Source: Pedobacter cryoconitis
GTDB lineage: Bacteria; Bacteroidota; Bacteroidia; Sphingobacteriales; Sphingobacteriaceae
Length of the DNA: 64,000 nucleotides
Direction of reading: 5' to 3'
Assembly (NCBI RefSeq): GCF_003259615.1
Contig: NZ_QLLR01000002.1
Span: 329,711-393,710, forward strand
The notes under the pieces were generated by a model that worked only from the letters and a program-made list of their open reading frames with translations, did not search any database and was not told the origin of the DNA. Position 1 is the stretch's first letter. Every line of letters begins with the position of its first letter. This document shows, piece by piece, positions 41,500 through 50,046 of the stretch. The translations under genes were made by a program, and so were the position numbers.

Positions 41500-42570
41500 T
41501 TATTCCAGTCGCTTTTCCATTTCTATAGCGTCTCTTTCTTTTGCAATTTCCAGCTGTAACTCTTGCTCTGTTGGAAGATATGTTTTGTATTTCGATGCAA
41601 AAATCTGTTTACTATCGTTCAAAAGACTGTATTTGGCTACTGCTTTATTTTTCTCGGAGCAAAGTATTAATCCAATTGTTGGGTTATCACTTTCCTGCCG
41701 CATTTTCTCTTCAAAGATCCGGACATACATATCCATTTGTCCAACATCCTGATGGCTGAGTTTGCCTGTTTTTAAATCAACCAGCAGGAAACATTTGAGA
41801 ATATAATTGTAAAAAACAAGATCGATAAAAAAGTGCTCTCCAGCTAAGCTTATCCGGTATTGCCTGCTTACAAATGAGAAACCTTTGCCCAGTTCCAATA
41901 AAAAACCCTGTAGTTTATCAATAATAGCCTGTTCAAGTCCCTGTTCGTAAAAACTTGTACTAGTGGTTTTCAACTCCAAAAAATCAAGCACATAAGGGTC
42001 TTTGATAATATCCTTTGCTTCCATAATTTCTTTCTTGCTTTCCGCTTCAGCTTTTATCAAAGACCTGTCGCCTTTTTGAGTTAATATCATCCTTTCAAAA
42101 TACAGGCTGTTGAGTTGCCTTTCCAGTGTCCGGGTACTCCAATTTCCATCAATCGCTTCCTGCATATAAAACAATCTGGCATCTTCTCTTTCTGTTTTTA
42201 ACAGCAGCCTGTAATGGGTCCAGCTCAATTCGGAACGCACTGCGTTCCATTTTGGAAAAACAAAGTAAAACTGTCGTATATAACGCAAATTTCGACTACT
42301 AAAGCTTTTTCCATATTCATTGGCTAACCGAACCGATAGCTCTTCAAGTAAAGCTGCTCCGTAACCGGCCTTCTCTTTCCCCCCTTGTTCGTCTTCAACA
42401 ATTAATTTACCAATTTGCCAATATACCTCAACCATTGTAGCATTAACTGCACGGTAAGCAGTATCTTTTCCTTTTTCTATAACATGCCTGATCTCGCTGT
42501 AAAGTTTCTCTATATGAGTTGACAGCATATTATTTGTGATTTCAATACTAATGTTTTCCTTTTGATTCAT
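41500..42570 (-). CDS. YhcG-type PD-(D/E)XK nuclease (DUF1016)
   Basis: Nuclease-fold protein often found in accessory or defence neighbourhoods. 356 aa. The DUF1016 N-terminal helical domain (about 20-165) contains WQIGKLIVEDEQGGKEKAGYG and SSRNLRYIRQFY. The PDDEXK core (about 210-330) has D250 (HFFIDLVFY) and D265-x-K267 (LLVDLKTG), all catalytic residues intact. No restriction-modification genes, phage genes or transposase are next to it, so this is a solitary copy. Its role is not established. A -7 box TATCTTTG lies at 42615-42622. Confidence 0.85.
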   Translation of the reverse strand: MNQKENISIEITNNMLSTHIEKLYSEIRHVIEKGKDTAYRAVNATMVEVYWQIGKLIVEDEQGGKEKAGYGAALLEELSVRLANEYGKSFSSRNLRYIRQFYFVFPKWNAVRSELSWTHYRLLLKTEREDARLFYMQEAIDGNWSTRTLERQLNSLYFERMILTQKGDRSLIKAEAESKKEIMEAKDIIKDPYVLDFLELKTTSTSFYEQGLEQAIIDKLQGFLLELGKGFSFVSRQYRISLAGEHFFIDLVFYNYILKCFLLVDLKTGKLSHQDVGQMDMYVRIFEEKMRQESDNPTIGLILCSEKNKAVAKYSLLNDSKQIFASKYKTYLPTEQELQLEIAKERDAIEMEKRLE

Positions 42571-42614
42571 ATTTCTATAATTACATTATTTATATTGCCA
42601 CAAATCCCGCCCAA

Positions 42615-42622
42615 CAAAGATA
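42615..42622 (-). promoter_or_regulatory. Candidate -7 box (TATCTTTG) for the YhcG-type gene
   Basis: TAnnTTTG match on the minus strand 45 bp upstream of the ATG. No -33 TTTG was found. It sits opposite the MFS promoter in a divergent region. Confidence 0.45.
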
Positions 42623-42766
42623 CTGAGGTAATTACTTTAACTGTTAATTTAAATACGGACTTTAAGATATAATTCACAAAATCTTTAAACACCTCTCTAA
42701 TTTCATCTTAAAGTAATTATACAAGCCGTCTTCCTATTTAATACCGTACAGCTATATAAATCTCTT

Positions 42767-42774
42767 TAGCTTTG
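42767..42774 (+). promoter_or_regulatory. Candidate -7 box (TAGCTTTG) for the MFS gene
   Basis: TAnnTTTG match 56 bp upstream of the MFS start. No well-spaced -33 TTTG is seen. Confidence 0.45.
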
Positions 42775-42830
42775 TCGCTTCATCTTAGCATTGAGGGATT
42801 TACTACAATTAAGAGAGATTATTTTAAGTT

Positions 42831-44024
42831 ATGCAAGCAGGTACAATCACGGACACATCTTCATCAAAAGTCCGTTTAACAATCACAAAGTTCGTTACAT
42901 TCACTTTTCTAGGCTACTTTACCATAGGCCTGTCGCTGGCAGTACTACCCGTTTTCATCCATCAGCAATTAGGTTACAGTCCGATGATTGCAGGTATAGT
43001 TATCAGTCTGCAATACGTAACTACTTTTCTGTTCCGTGGATATGCCGGAAACATCGTTGATAAAAGAGGGCCAAAACCGGCAGTACTAATAGGTATGGGC
43101 GGATTCGCCATAAGTGGAATACTACTCTTTGTAGCCTATCATTTCAAAGACATACCAGCACTAAGTTTAGGTATACTGGTCTTAACCCGTTTTGTGACCG
43201 GTTTTGGAGAAGGACTGATTGGGGCGAGCCCTGTCAACTGGGCAATAATTGCTGTCGGTGATCAGCATACCGGCAAAGCCATATCATTTAATGGTATTGC
43301 CAGTTATGGTGCACTCGCTGTAGGAGCACCATTAGGTGTAATCTTACATAACGCTTATGGCATTGGAAGTATTGGTATACTGATTATTATAGTTGGAATA
43401 GCAGGATTCTTTTATGCCAGAAGTCAGCAAGCCCTGAAAGGTGATCATAAAGAGCCCAGACAACCCTTTCTTCAAGTATTAAAAACAGTATCACCCTACG
43501 GAATCTGCCTTGCCTTAGGAGGCCTTGGATTCGGTACAATTTCTACCTTCATTACCCTTTACTACGCTTCCCTGAACTGGCCCGGCGCAGTCTTATGCCT
43601 GTCGGTTTTCAGTCTGTTATTTATTGTTGGCCGTCTTATCTTTGGCCGCTCTATTGAAAAATACGGAGGGATGAAAACATCCATTGCCTGCCTGGCTATA
43701 GAATCCCTGGGTCTGTTCATCCTTTCCTTAGCTACTACTCCTCACCTTGCACTGGTTGGTGCCGGAATCGCCGGACTTGGTTTTTCCCTGGTCTTTCCCG
43801 CCTTAGGCGTAGAAGCTGTTAAATTAGTCCCTGCCTCTAACAAAGGTGCTGCCCTTGGAGGCTACGGTCTGTTTATAGATTTGTCCCTTGGAGTTACAGG
43901 TCCATTAGTCGGAGCTGTAGCCAGTCACTTCGGAATGCTTTATATCTTCCCCTTCAGCATGACTGTTGTATTTATAGGTTTCGTAATGGCAGTACTCATT
44001 CATTACCAGCAGAAAAAAATGTAG
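42831..44024 (+). CDS. MFS transporter (YfcJ/YhhS-like)
   Basis: 397-aa major facilitator with about 12 TM helices. The A motif between TM2 and TM3 is NIVDKRGPKPAV, and a matching loop (EKYGGMKTSI) follows TM8. It starts with a soluble N-terminal ~20 residues. The nearest named relatives are the YfcJ/YhhS group of drug/sugar exporters, whose natural substrates are mostly unknown. The gene stands alone on its strand, divergent from the nuclease gene. Confidence 0.85.
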   Translation: MQAGTITDTSSSKVRLTITKFVTFTFLGYFTIGLSLAVLPVFIHQQLGYSPMIAGIVISLQYVTTFLFRGYAGNIVDKRGPKPAVLIGMGGFAISGILLFVAYHFKDIPALSLGILVLTRFVTGFGEGLIGASPVNWAIIAVGDQHTGKAISFNGIASYGALAVGAPLGVILHNAYGIGSIGILIIIVGIAGFFYARSQQALKGDHKEPRQPFLQVLKTVSPYGICLALGGLGFGTISTFITLYYASLNWPGAVLCLSVFSLLFIVGRLIFGRSIEKYGGMKTSIACLAIESLGLFILSLATTPHLALVGAGIAGLGFSLVFPALGVEAVKLVPASNKGAALGGYGLFIDLSLGVTGPLVGAVASHFGMLYIFPFSMTVVFIGFVMAVLIHYQQKKM

Positions 44025-44059
44025 CACAACCGTTTTTCATATCCCACTCCGAAGAAAGG

Positions 44060-45304
44060 TTAAGACCGTATAGCCTCCACCGGATCCAACCTCGAAGCCG
44101 AGAAAGCCGGCCAAAAACCAGAAATCATGCCTATGACCACGGAAATACCAATCCCCATGATCACGTTTTTCATATATAAAACTACCTCAACCTTCACCGC
44201 ATATGTAAACACCAGTGTTAAACTATACACCAGGAACAGCCCCAGCAACCCTCCTAAAACACAAAGCGCAACCGCTTCAAACATAAACTGTAATAAAATA
44301 AAGTAATTCTTTGCCCCCAGTGACTTCTGTATTCCGATAATATTCGTCCTTTCCTTTACAGAAACGAACATAATATTTGCAATACCGAACCCACCCACTA
44401 AAATAGAAAAACCACCAATCACCCAACCCGCTATCCTGACCATTTTAAACATCATATCCAGCTGATTAGAAATCATAGTCGTCTTGTTCAGTGCAAAATC
44501 TTCTTCAGCCCCGGGTTTAGTTCTGTGAATAGATCTCATAGCCCCTTCAAGCTCACTTTCAACCTCTTCTAACGGAATACCCGCTTTCCCCCTTACTGTG
44601 ATCTGAGGCCCGTAATTTCCATTCTGAACATCAAACAATCCACGCGCTAAATTCAAAGGAATCAGTACATTCTTATCCTGAGACATCCCGATCATATCCT
44701 CCCCCTCTTTCTTAAACACCCCAACAATCGTCAGCCTGCGTCCCATCACCTTAATCTGTTTACCAACAGCAGGTTCTCCATTAAATAACCCGGTAGCTAC
44801 ATCAGCCCCAACAATGGTAACCGGAGCACCAGACTTACCCTCACTCTCGGTAAAATATCTTCCTTCCTGGAAATCAAGCGTCCAGGTTTTATCATAATCC
44901 TGCGTTCCTGCATTCAAAGTTACCCCATTTACAGAACTGCTCCTGTATTTGATCGTTCTGTTACTCGCAGAAGCCTCAAAAGAAATTCCGTCCACATTTT
45001 CCATGCGCTCCTTTAAAGCTTCATAATCTCTGATACTCGGATCAGGTCTGTTGATATATTTCCACCACGGATAATCACCCCCAAAACCCCATGGCCATTT
45101 CTGGACAAAAAGTGTGTTGGACCCCAGTTTATCGACACTTTCCTGCAACTTGTTCCGCAGCGTATCTACTCCCGAAAAAACTGCAATAATTGTGAATATA
45201 CCGATTGTGATCCCTAGCAAAGAGAGCATAGTCCGAAGTTTATTCTGACGGAGTGCATCGGCAGCAAACCTGAAACTTTCACCTATAAGTCTGAATATCA
45301 TCAT
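44060..45304 (-). CDS. MacB-type ABC transporter permease (FtsX family)
   Basis: Membrane subunit of a mechanotransmission-type ABC system. 414 aa. One TM helix near the N-terminus (about 22-45) is followed by the MacB periplasmic core domain (about 50-265), then three TM helices in the FtsX domain (about 290-410) with the closing motif GMISGFWPAFSASRLDPVEAIR. No ATPase gene is adjacent. A MacB-like ATPase lies at 48625-49389 on the same strand and may be its partner, but four other genes come between. The substrate is unknown. Confidence 0.9.
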   Translation of the reverse strand: MMIFRLIGESFRFAADALRQNKLRTMLSLLGITIGIFTIIAVFSGVDTLRNKLQESVDKLGSNTLFVQKWPWGFGGDYPWWKYINRPDPSIRDYEALKERMENVDGISFEASASNRTIKYRSSSVNGVTLNAGTQDYDKTWTLDFQEGRYFTESEGKSGAPVTIVGADVATGLFNGEPAVGKQIKVMGRRLTIVGVFKKEGEDMIGMSQDKNVLIPLNLARGLFDVQNGNYGPQITVRGKAGIPLEEVESELEGAMRSIHRTKPGAEEDFALNKTTMISNQLDMMFKMVRIAGWVIGGFSILVGGFGIANIMFVSVKERTNIIGIQKSLGAKNYFILLQFMFEAVALCVLGGLLGLFLVYSLTLVFTYAVKVEVVLYMKNVIMGIGISVVIGMISGFWPAFSASRLDPVEAIRS

Positions 45305-45500
45305 AATTACACTTTAGATTAAAAAAGGGACAAAAGGTTACAGTCAATTCAGTTTTTTATCAAAAAATCTTTACAAGATGTTTAAGCTCCGGACACAATC
45401 TTTCGAAACCATCAACGTTAAAAAACAATAACAATTCCGATGAATTTAAACATAAATTTATCAGAATAAATATTTATACACGAATGAGCATTAAATTTCT

Positions 45501-45508
45501 TAAATTTG
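45501..45508 (+). promoter_or_regulatory. Candidate -7 box (TAAATTTG) for queA
   Basis: TAAATTTGC, a common Bacteroidota -7 form, 26 bp upstream of the ATG. No -33 TTTG at the usual distance. Confidence 0.5.
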
Positions 45509-45533
45509 CGGCCTTAATTATTTTATAAAAAAC

Positions 45534-46583
45534 ATGAAGTTATCTCAATTTAAGTTTAATCTACCTGAATCATTAGTTGCCAATAATCCTTCAGAACATA
45601 GGGACGAAGCCCGTTTAATGGTTTTGCATAAAGAAACCGGTAAAATTGAACATAAAATATTTAAAGATGTTTTAGAGTATTTTGATGATCAGGATGTCAT
45701 GATTTTGAATAACACCAAAGTTTTTCCTGCACGTTTATACGGTAATAAAGAGAAAACAGGTGCTACAATTGAAGTATTTTTACTACGCGAACTGAATAAA
45801 GAATTACGTTTATGGGATGTTTTAGTAGACCCGGCACGTAAAATCCGTGTAGGAAACAAACTTTATTTTGGTGATGACGATTTACTGGTAGCAGAAGTTG
45901 TGGACAATACAACCTCACGCGGCCGTACTATCCGTTTCTTATTCGACGGTACTGACGAAGAATTCAGAAAAAACATTGAGATCCTTGGAGAAACTCCACT
46001 TCCAAAATATATTAAACGTAAAGCTACCGCTCAGGATAAAGAACGTTACCAGACTATCTTCGCTAAACATGAAGGTGCTGTTGCCGCCCCTACTGCAGGT
46101 ATGCACTTTAGCCGTGAGTTAATGAAACGTCTGGAATTGAAAGGAATTAATTTTGCAGAAGTAACCCTTCACGTAGGCTTAGGTACTTTCAGATCTGTTG
46201 AAGTTGAAGATTTAACGAAACACAAAATGGATTCGGAGCAATTCATCATTGAAGAATCACAAGCTAATATAGTTAACAAAGCATTGAATGAGAAAAGACG
46301 TATCTGCGCTGTAGGTACTACTTCTATGCGTGCAATTGAATCAGCTGTTTCTTCAGGAAGAATGCTTAAACCAGCAAATGACTGGACAAGTAAGTTCATT
46401 TTCCCTCCATATGACTTCAGTATCGCAAATTCAATGATCACTAACTTCCACACACCAGAATCTACATTATTGATGATGGTCAGTGCATTTGGAGGTTATG
46501 ACTATGTTAGAAATGCTTACGAAGTTGCATTGAAAGAAAAATACCGTTTCTACAGTTATGGTGATGCAATGCTGATCATCTAA
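45534..46583 (+). CDS. queA: SAM:tRNA ribosyltransferase-isomerase
   Basis: Transfers and isomerises the ribosyl group of S-adenosylmethionine to make epoxyqueuosine on tRNA, a step of queuosine synthesis. 349 aa, standard size. Conserved segments include [21 protein letters not shown] at the start, [28 protein letters not shown] and [13 protein letters not shown], and a C-terminal [13 protein letters not shown] terminator follows at 46609. Confidence 0.97.
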   Translation: MKLSQFKFNLPESLVANNPSEHRDEARLMVLHKETGKIEHKIFKDVLEYFDDQDVMILNNTKVFPARLYGNKEKTGATIEVFLLRELNKELRLWDVLVDPARKIRVGNKLYFGDDDLLVAEVVDNTTSRGRTIRFLFDGTDEEFRKNIEILGETPLPKYIKRKATAQDKERYQTIFAKHEGAVAAPTAGMHFSRELMKRLELKGINFAEVTLHVGLGTFRSVEVEDLTKHKMDSEQFIIEESQANIVNKALNEKRRICAVGTTSMRAIESAVSSGRMLKPANDWTSKFIFPPYDFSIANSMITNFHTPESTLLMMVSAFGGYDYVRNAYEVALKEKYRFYSYGDAMLII

Positions 46584-46608
46584 TTGCGGTAAACAAACCA
46601 TGATATTA

Positions 46609-46643
46609 AATAGGAGGATCTTTAGATCTCTCCTATTTTTTTT
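46609..46643 (+). terminator. Terminator after queA
   Basis: An 8-bp stem AATAGGAG/CTCCTATT with an inner GATC/GATC stem, then seven or more T residues. Confidence 0.85.
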
Positions 46644-46738
46644 GATAAAAAAGCTGTTAAAAATTTATAATTTTAGAAATCCGCTTCAACTTAAGCAGAA
46701 CTAAAAGGCTTTAATAACAGGTAAACCCAAAAACACAG

Positions 46739-47416
46739 ATGAAATATTATGCTATAATTGTTGCAGGCGGTAAAGGTAACAGGATGAATTTAGCTGTCGC
46801 AAAACAATTTTTAGAACTGGATGGCAAGCCTATTTTAATGCACACCCTGGAAGCCTTTTATCAATGTGTCCTAAATCCCGAAATTATTTTAGTGCTGAAC
46901 ATCCACCAACACCTTTTTTGGGAGGAATTATGTACTAAACATGACTTCAAAATACCACACCAGGTTATTAAAGGAGGACAAGAACGCTTTGATTCTGTAC
47001 GAAATGGGTTGAAAGTTATCAAAGGAAAAGCCATCGTAGCCATACATGATGCTGTACGCCCTTTAATTACAGCAGAAATAATCCTGCAATCTTACCAGAT
47101 GGCAGCAGAAAAAGGCAATGCAATTACAGCAATACAGCCTGTTGATTCTGTTAGAATAAAGCGTGAGGGGCAGGATTCCGAAGCTTTAAACCGGGATGAA
47201 CTTTACCTGATTCAAACCCCGCAAACCTTCCAGATCGAGCAGTTAAAGAAGGCTTACCTTCAACCTTACCGCAATGAATTTACAGATGACGCTTCTGTAG
47301 TGGAAAGAGCAGGCTTCAATATCCATCTGCTTCAGGGAGAACGTGATAATATTAAAATAACCTATACACAGGATCTGGAACTTGCTTCCTTTCTGTTAAA
47401 AAAGAAAGGCTCCTGA
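46739..47416 (+). CDS. ispD: 2-C-methyl-D-erythritol 4-phosphate cytidylyltransferase
   Basis: Makes CDP-methylerythritol in the MEP isoprenoid pathway. 225 aa, normal length. The nucleotide-binding loop AGGKGNRM is at 9-16. Later motifs are VRNGL, IHDAVRPLIT and IQTPQTFQ, followed by TDDASVVERAG and the GERDNIKITYTQDL end. The gene is alone on the plus strand, and its stop codon overlaps the arm of a terminator. Confidence 0.95.
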   Translation: MKYYAIIVAGGKGNRMNLAVAKQFLELDGKPILMHTLEAFYQCVLNPEIILVLNIHQHLFWEELCTKHDFKIPHQVIKGGQERFDSVRNGLKVIKGKAIVAIHDAVRPLITAEIILQSYQMAAEKGNAITAIQPVDSVRIKREGQDSEALNRDELYLIQTPQTFQIEQLKKAYLQPYRNEFTDDASVVERAGFNIHLLQGERDNIKITYTQDLELASFLLKKKGS

Positions 47417-47445
47417 TTTCTCAGGAGCCTCTATACAAATTTTTC
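47407..47445 (+). terminator. Terminator overlapping the ispD stop
   Basis: A perfect 10-bp stem AGGCTCCTGA/TCAGGAGCCT (47407-47416 with 47421-47430), a 4-base loop, and a T-rich tail after a short gap. Confidence 0.75.
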
Positions 47446-47459
47446 GCTATGTTGATCTT

Positions 47460-47618
47460 TTAAGCAGCTCTGTTGATTATTTTCAGGATAATTGCAATTA
47501 CTGCAATCACCAATAATACGTGAATCAGACCTCCTACATCGCCGAAGCCATGGAAGAAAAAGCCGATTACCCATAGAATGATTAACACTACTGCAACTAA
47601 ATAAAGTAAATTTCCCAT
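47460..47618 (-). CDS. Small lmo0937-like membrane protein (DUF5670)
   Basis: 52-residue protein starting at the ATG at 47618 and ending with TAA at 47460. Two hydrophobic helices, about residues 4-22 (LLYLVAVVLIILWVIGF) and 31-48 (LIHVLLVIAVIAIIL), flank HGFGDVGG. This matches the small lmo0937/DUF5670 family of stress-associated membrane proteins, in particular the early MGNLLY and W-x-I-GFF and the later IHVLLVIA pattern. Function is unknown. Its 3' end runs towards the ispD terminator. Confidence 0.75.
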   Translation of the reverse strand: MGNLLYLVAVVLIILWVIGFFFHGFGDVGGLIHVLLVIAVIAIILKIINRAA

Positions 47619-47698
47619 AATTGTAATTTTTTTGGTTCGTTAATTAAATGATTAAAAAGTTGAGACAACTCCTGACATTTCATAAACAATCATCGTTC

Positions 47699-47730
47699 CA
47701 AAAAAAGAAAGCCCCATTCACGGAGCTTTC
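47699..47730 (-). terminator. Terminator after the DUF2795 gene
   Basis: On the minus strand a 9-bp stem (47722-47730 with 47707-47715, one mismatch) is followed by a run of T residues (47706 to 47699). Confidence 0.78.
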
Positions 47731-47771
47731 AATTATGCGTATTTAAGAATAACTTTAAATTCTAAGTAAAT

Positions 47772-47993
47772 CTAATATTCGTCTTCATTAAAGAAGAAAT
47801 CATCTTTAGTCGGATAATCCGGCCAGATTTCTTCGATAGTTTCATACGGTTCACCGTCATCTTCTAATGCTTGCAGGTTTTCAATAACCTCTACAGGTGC
47901 ACCTGATCTGATACCGTAATCAATAAGTTCGTCTTTTGTTGCAGGCCATGGAGCGTCTTCCAAATGCGATGCTAATTCTAATGTCCAATACAT
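47772..47993 (-). CDS. DUF2795-like small acidic protein
   Basis: 73 aa, strongly acidic. The sequence from MYWTLELASHLEDAPWPATKDEL through the EPYETIEEIWPDYPT motif is typical of a well-conserved small Bacteroidota protein of the DUF2795 type. There is no signal peptide or TM helix. The function is not established. A full promoter (TTTG-N21-TACTTTTG) lies upstream and a good terminator downstream, so it is a monocistronic, well-expressed unit. Confidence 0.85.
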   Translation of the reverse strand: MYWTLELASHLEDAPWPATKDELIDYGIRSGAPVEVIENLQALEDDGEPYETIEEIWPDYPTKDDFFFNEDEY

Positions 47994-48027
47994 ATTCTAT
48001 ACTATTTTATTGTTCTTATTTATTTTG

Positions 48028-48060
48028 CAAAAGTATATTAAAAATACTGATGAAAACAAA
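48028..48060 (-). promoter_or_regulatory. Complete sigma promoter for the DUF2795 gene
   Basis: TTTG at 48057-48060 and TACTTTTG at 48028-48035 on the minus strand, spaced 21 bp. Both elements match the Bacteroidota consensus. The ATG is 35 bp downstream of the -7 box. Confidence 0.72.
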
Positions 48061-48076
48061 TTTTTTTTCCACCATT

Positions 48077-48625
48077 TTATAACCTTGGTAACCAGATACT
48101 TTCATCTGTTTTACTATCAAAAGCAAGCTTCCTTCCCAGCACAAACAGATAATCGCTTAATCTGTTCAGATAGATCGTGACCTTATCGTCAACAAAGCTA
48201 TCCATAGCCAGATGCACAGTTAACCGCTCAGCCCTTCTGCATATACAACGTGCAATATGACAATAAGAAACCACAGTATTCCCTCCTGGCAGCACAAAAT
48301 GTTTGAGTTCCGGCAGAATTTCATTCATCTTGTCCATTTCTGCTTCCAGCAGTGTAATATCCGTTAAATTCAAATCAGGGATTTTCATTTTTGACTTTTC
48401 AGGATCTGCAGCAAGGGAAGCGCCAATGGTGAATAAACGATCCTGTATTTCCTTTAGTATCTGCTTTGAATGAATATCAATTTCCTGGCACTGGATTAAA
48501 CCAATGTAGGAATTAAGCTCATCTACGGTACCATAACATTCAATACGCAGATGGAATTTTGGGACTCTTGTCCCACCGATTAAAGAAGTTTCCCCTTTAT
48601 CTCCGGTCTTGGTATATATCTTCAT
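48077..48625 (-). CDS. Cob(I)alamin adenosyltransferase (PduO type)
   Basis: Attaches the adenosyl group of ATP to cobalamin to make coenzyme B12. 182 aa. The N-terminus KIYTKTGDKGETSLIGG is the family's ATP-binding signature, and the C-terminal helix RCICRRAERLTVHL contains the second conserved motif. The start codon overlaps the stop of the ABC ATPase gene by 1 base (TAATG), so the two are translationally coupled, though a shared function is not evident. Confidence 0.95.
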   Translation of the reverse strand: MKIYTKTGDKGETSLIGGTRVPKFHLRIECYGTVDELNSYIGLIQCQEIDIHSKQILKEIQDRLFTIGASLAADPEKSKMKIPDLNLTDITLLEAEMDKMNEILPELKHFVLPGGNTVVSYCHIARCICRRAERLTVHLAMDSFVDDKVTIYLNRLSDYLFVLGRKLAFDSKTDESIWLPRL

Positions 48626-49389
48626 TAATTATGTCCCATTTTTTCAAAATCTTCCCCTGCCTCCATTAATTTAGAAAGGCGTGGAGAAACAGTTTTGATG
48701 TCTGTATTCAAATAATCGTTTTCAATCAGTCCGTCACGCATTCTAACGATCCGGTGTGCATGTAAGGCAATATCCTCCTCGTGTGTAACCAGGATGATTG
48801 TATTTCCTTTGCTATGGATTTCTTCCAGCAAGCCCATGATCTCCACCGAAGTCTTGGTATCCAGGTTACCTGTAGGCTCATCGGCCAGGATAATAGAAGG
48901 ATTGTTAATTAATGCTCTTGCAACAGCCACACGCTGCCGCTGACCGCCTGAAAGTTCATTAGGCTTATGCGTAACCCGGTTTCCTAAACCAACGTTCTCC
49001 AGCGCTACTGTAGCCCTTCTGTCCCGTTCTTTTTTAGTAATACCGGCATAAATTAATGGTAAAGCAACATTATCGAGCGAAGTAGACCTTGGCAACAGGT
49101 TAAAAGTCTGAAATACAAATCCGATTTCCTGGTTCCTCACTTCTGCCAGCGCATCATCTGTCATTTGACTTACATTGATCCCGTTCAGAATGTAATCCCC
49201 TTTACTTGGTGTATCCAAACAGCCCAGAATGTTCATCAAAGTTGATTTTCCTGAACCTGAAGGTCCCATTAAGGCTACAAATTCACCTTTATTAATATTG
49301 AGTGAAACTGATTTCAAGGCATGGATAACCTCAGTTCCTATCACGTATTTACGGCCTATTTCCTTAATATCTATTAACGGTTTTTCCAT
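48625..49389 (-). CDS. MacB/LolD-type ABC transporter ATP-binding protein
   Basis: ATPase subunit of a MacB- or LolD-like transporter. 254 aa. Walker [10 protein letters not shown] is at 42-50, the signature LSGGQ at 146-150, and Walker B IILADE at 166-171. The [10 protein letters not shown] segment is typical of the MacB/LolD group. The matching permease may be the MacB-type gene at 44060-45304; no permease is adjacent here. It shares a TAATG overlap with the cobalamin adenosyltransferase downstream. Confidence 0.9.
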   Translation of the reverse strand: MEKPLIDIKEIGRKYVIGTEVIHALKSVSLNINKGEFVALMGPSGSGKSTLMNILGCLDTPSKGDYILNGINVSQMTDDALAEVRNQEIGFVFQTFNLLPRSTSLDNVALPLIYAGITKKERDRRATVALENVGLGNRVTHKPNELSGGQRQRVAVARALINNPSIILADEPTGNLDTKTSVEIMGLLEEIHSKGNTIILVTHEEDIALHAHRIVRMRDGLIENDYLNTDIKTVSPRLSKLMEAGEDFEKMGHN

Positions 49390-49473
49390 TTGTACCTATG
49401 TTTTAACGATGACAAGCTTGATTAGCTTTGAAGGTTAGACAGCGCCGGTGTACTGTTGTTACAAAAAACGAAA

Positions 49474-49764
49474 TTACTTATCCAGTATTTTCGGGACAAG
49501 AAAAAAGTCTTCATTGTGCAAAGCCGAATTTTTTAAGCCTTCACTTACAGTAATGTCCTGCTGAACAATATCTTCTCTCCATACATTCACTTCAGGGTTC
49601 ATGTAAACCAGTGGTGCCACATTTTGAGTATCCAGCTCATTTAGCTTTTCCATAAAAGTCAGGATTTTGTTCATATCAGCCTGCAAAGTTTCCACTTCCT
49701 GTTCCGCAATCTCTATTCTTGCAAGGTCTGCCACCTTATAAATCGTTTCTTTAGCTATCTTCAT
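49474..49764 (-). CDS. gatC: Asp/Glu-tRNA amidotransferase subunit C
   Basis: Stabilising subunit of the GatCAB transamidosome. 96 aa, usual size. The N-terminal helix VADLARIEIAEQEVE and the LNELDTQNVAPLVYM segment are GatC family marks. It is 84 bp downstream (minus strand) of no gatA or gatB; the gatB copy is at 12498-13967. A minus-strand TATTTTTG lies at 49814-49821. Confidence 0.93.
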   Translation of the reverse strand: MKIAKETIYKVADLARIEIAEQEVETLQADMNKILTFMEKLNELDTQNVAPLVYMNPEVNVWREDIVQQDITVSEGLKNSALHNEDFFLVPKILDK

Positions 49765-49954
49765 CTGTTTTAAAGTGTATAAATACCCGTCTTCTGCTTC
49801 ATAGACAGGAATTCAAAAATACTCTTTTGCAGGCAATATTCCACGGTAAAATAAAGCAACATCATTCCAGGTATTTTCTAACATTATAGAGGTCATACAC
49901 AGCCTGTTCCTAGATAAAAATCAATTATTGAACCTTCGGATGAGTGTTTTTTCT

Positions 49955-49962
49955 TAATTTTG
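49955..49962 (+). promoter_or_regulatory. Candidate -7 box (TAATTTTG) for trpS
   Basis: TAnnTTTG match 84 bp upstream of the trpS ATG, with a TTG at 49928-49930 spaced 24 bp, slightly wide of the usual distance. Confidence 0.5.
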
Positions 49963-50046
49963 GCCTTCAGAAACCTATACTGGCAGAAATCACACCTGCC
50001 AATTAACATGAATTATTAAAGGTTTCAGCAAAAAAAATCCAGCAAA

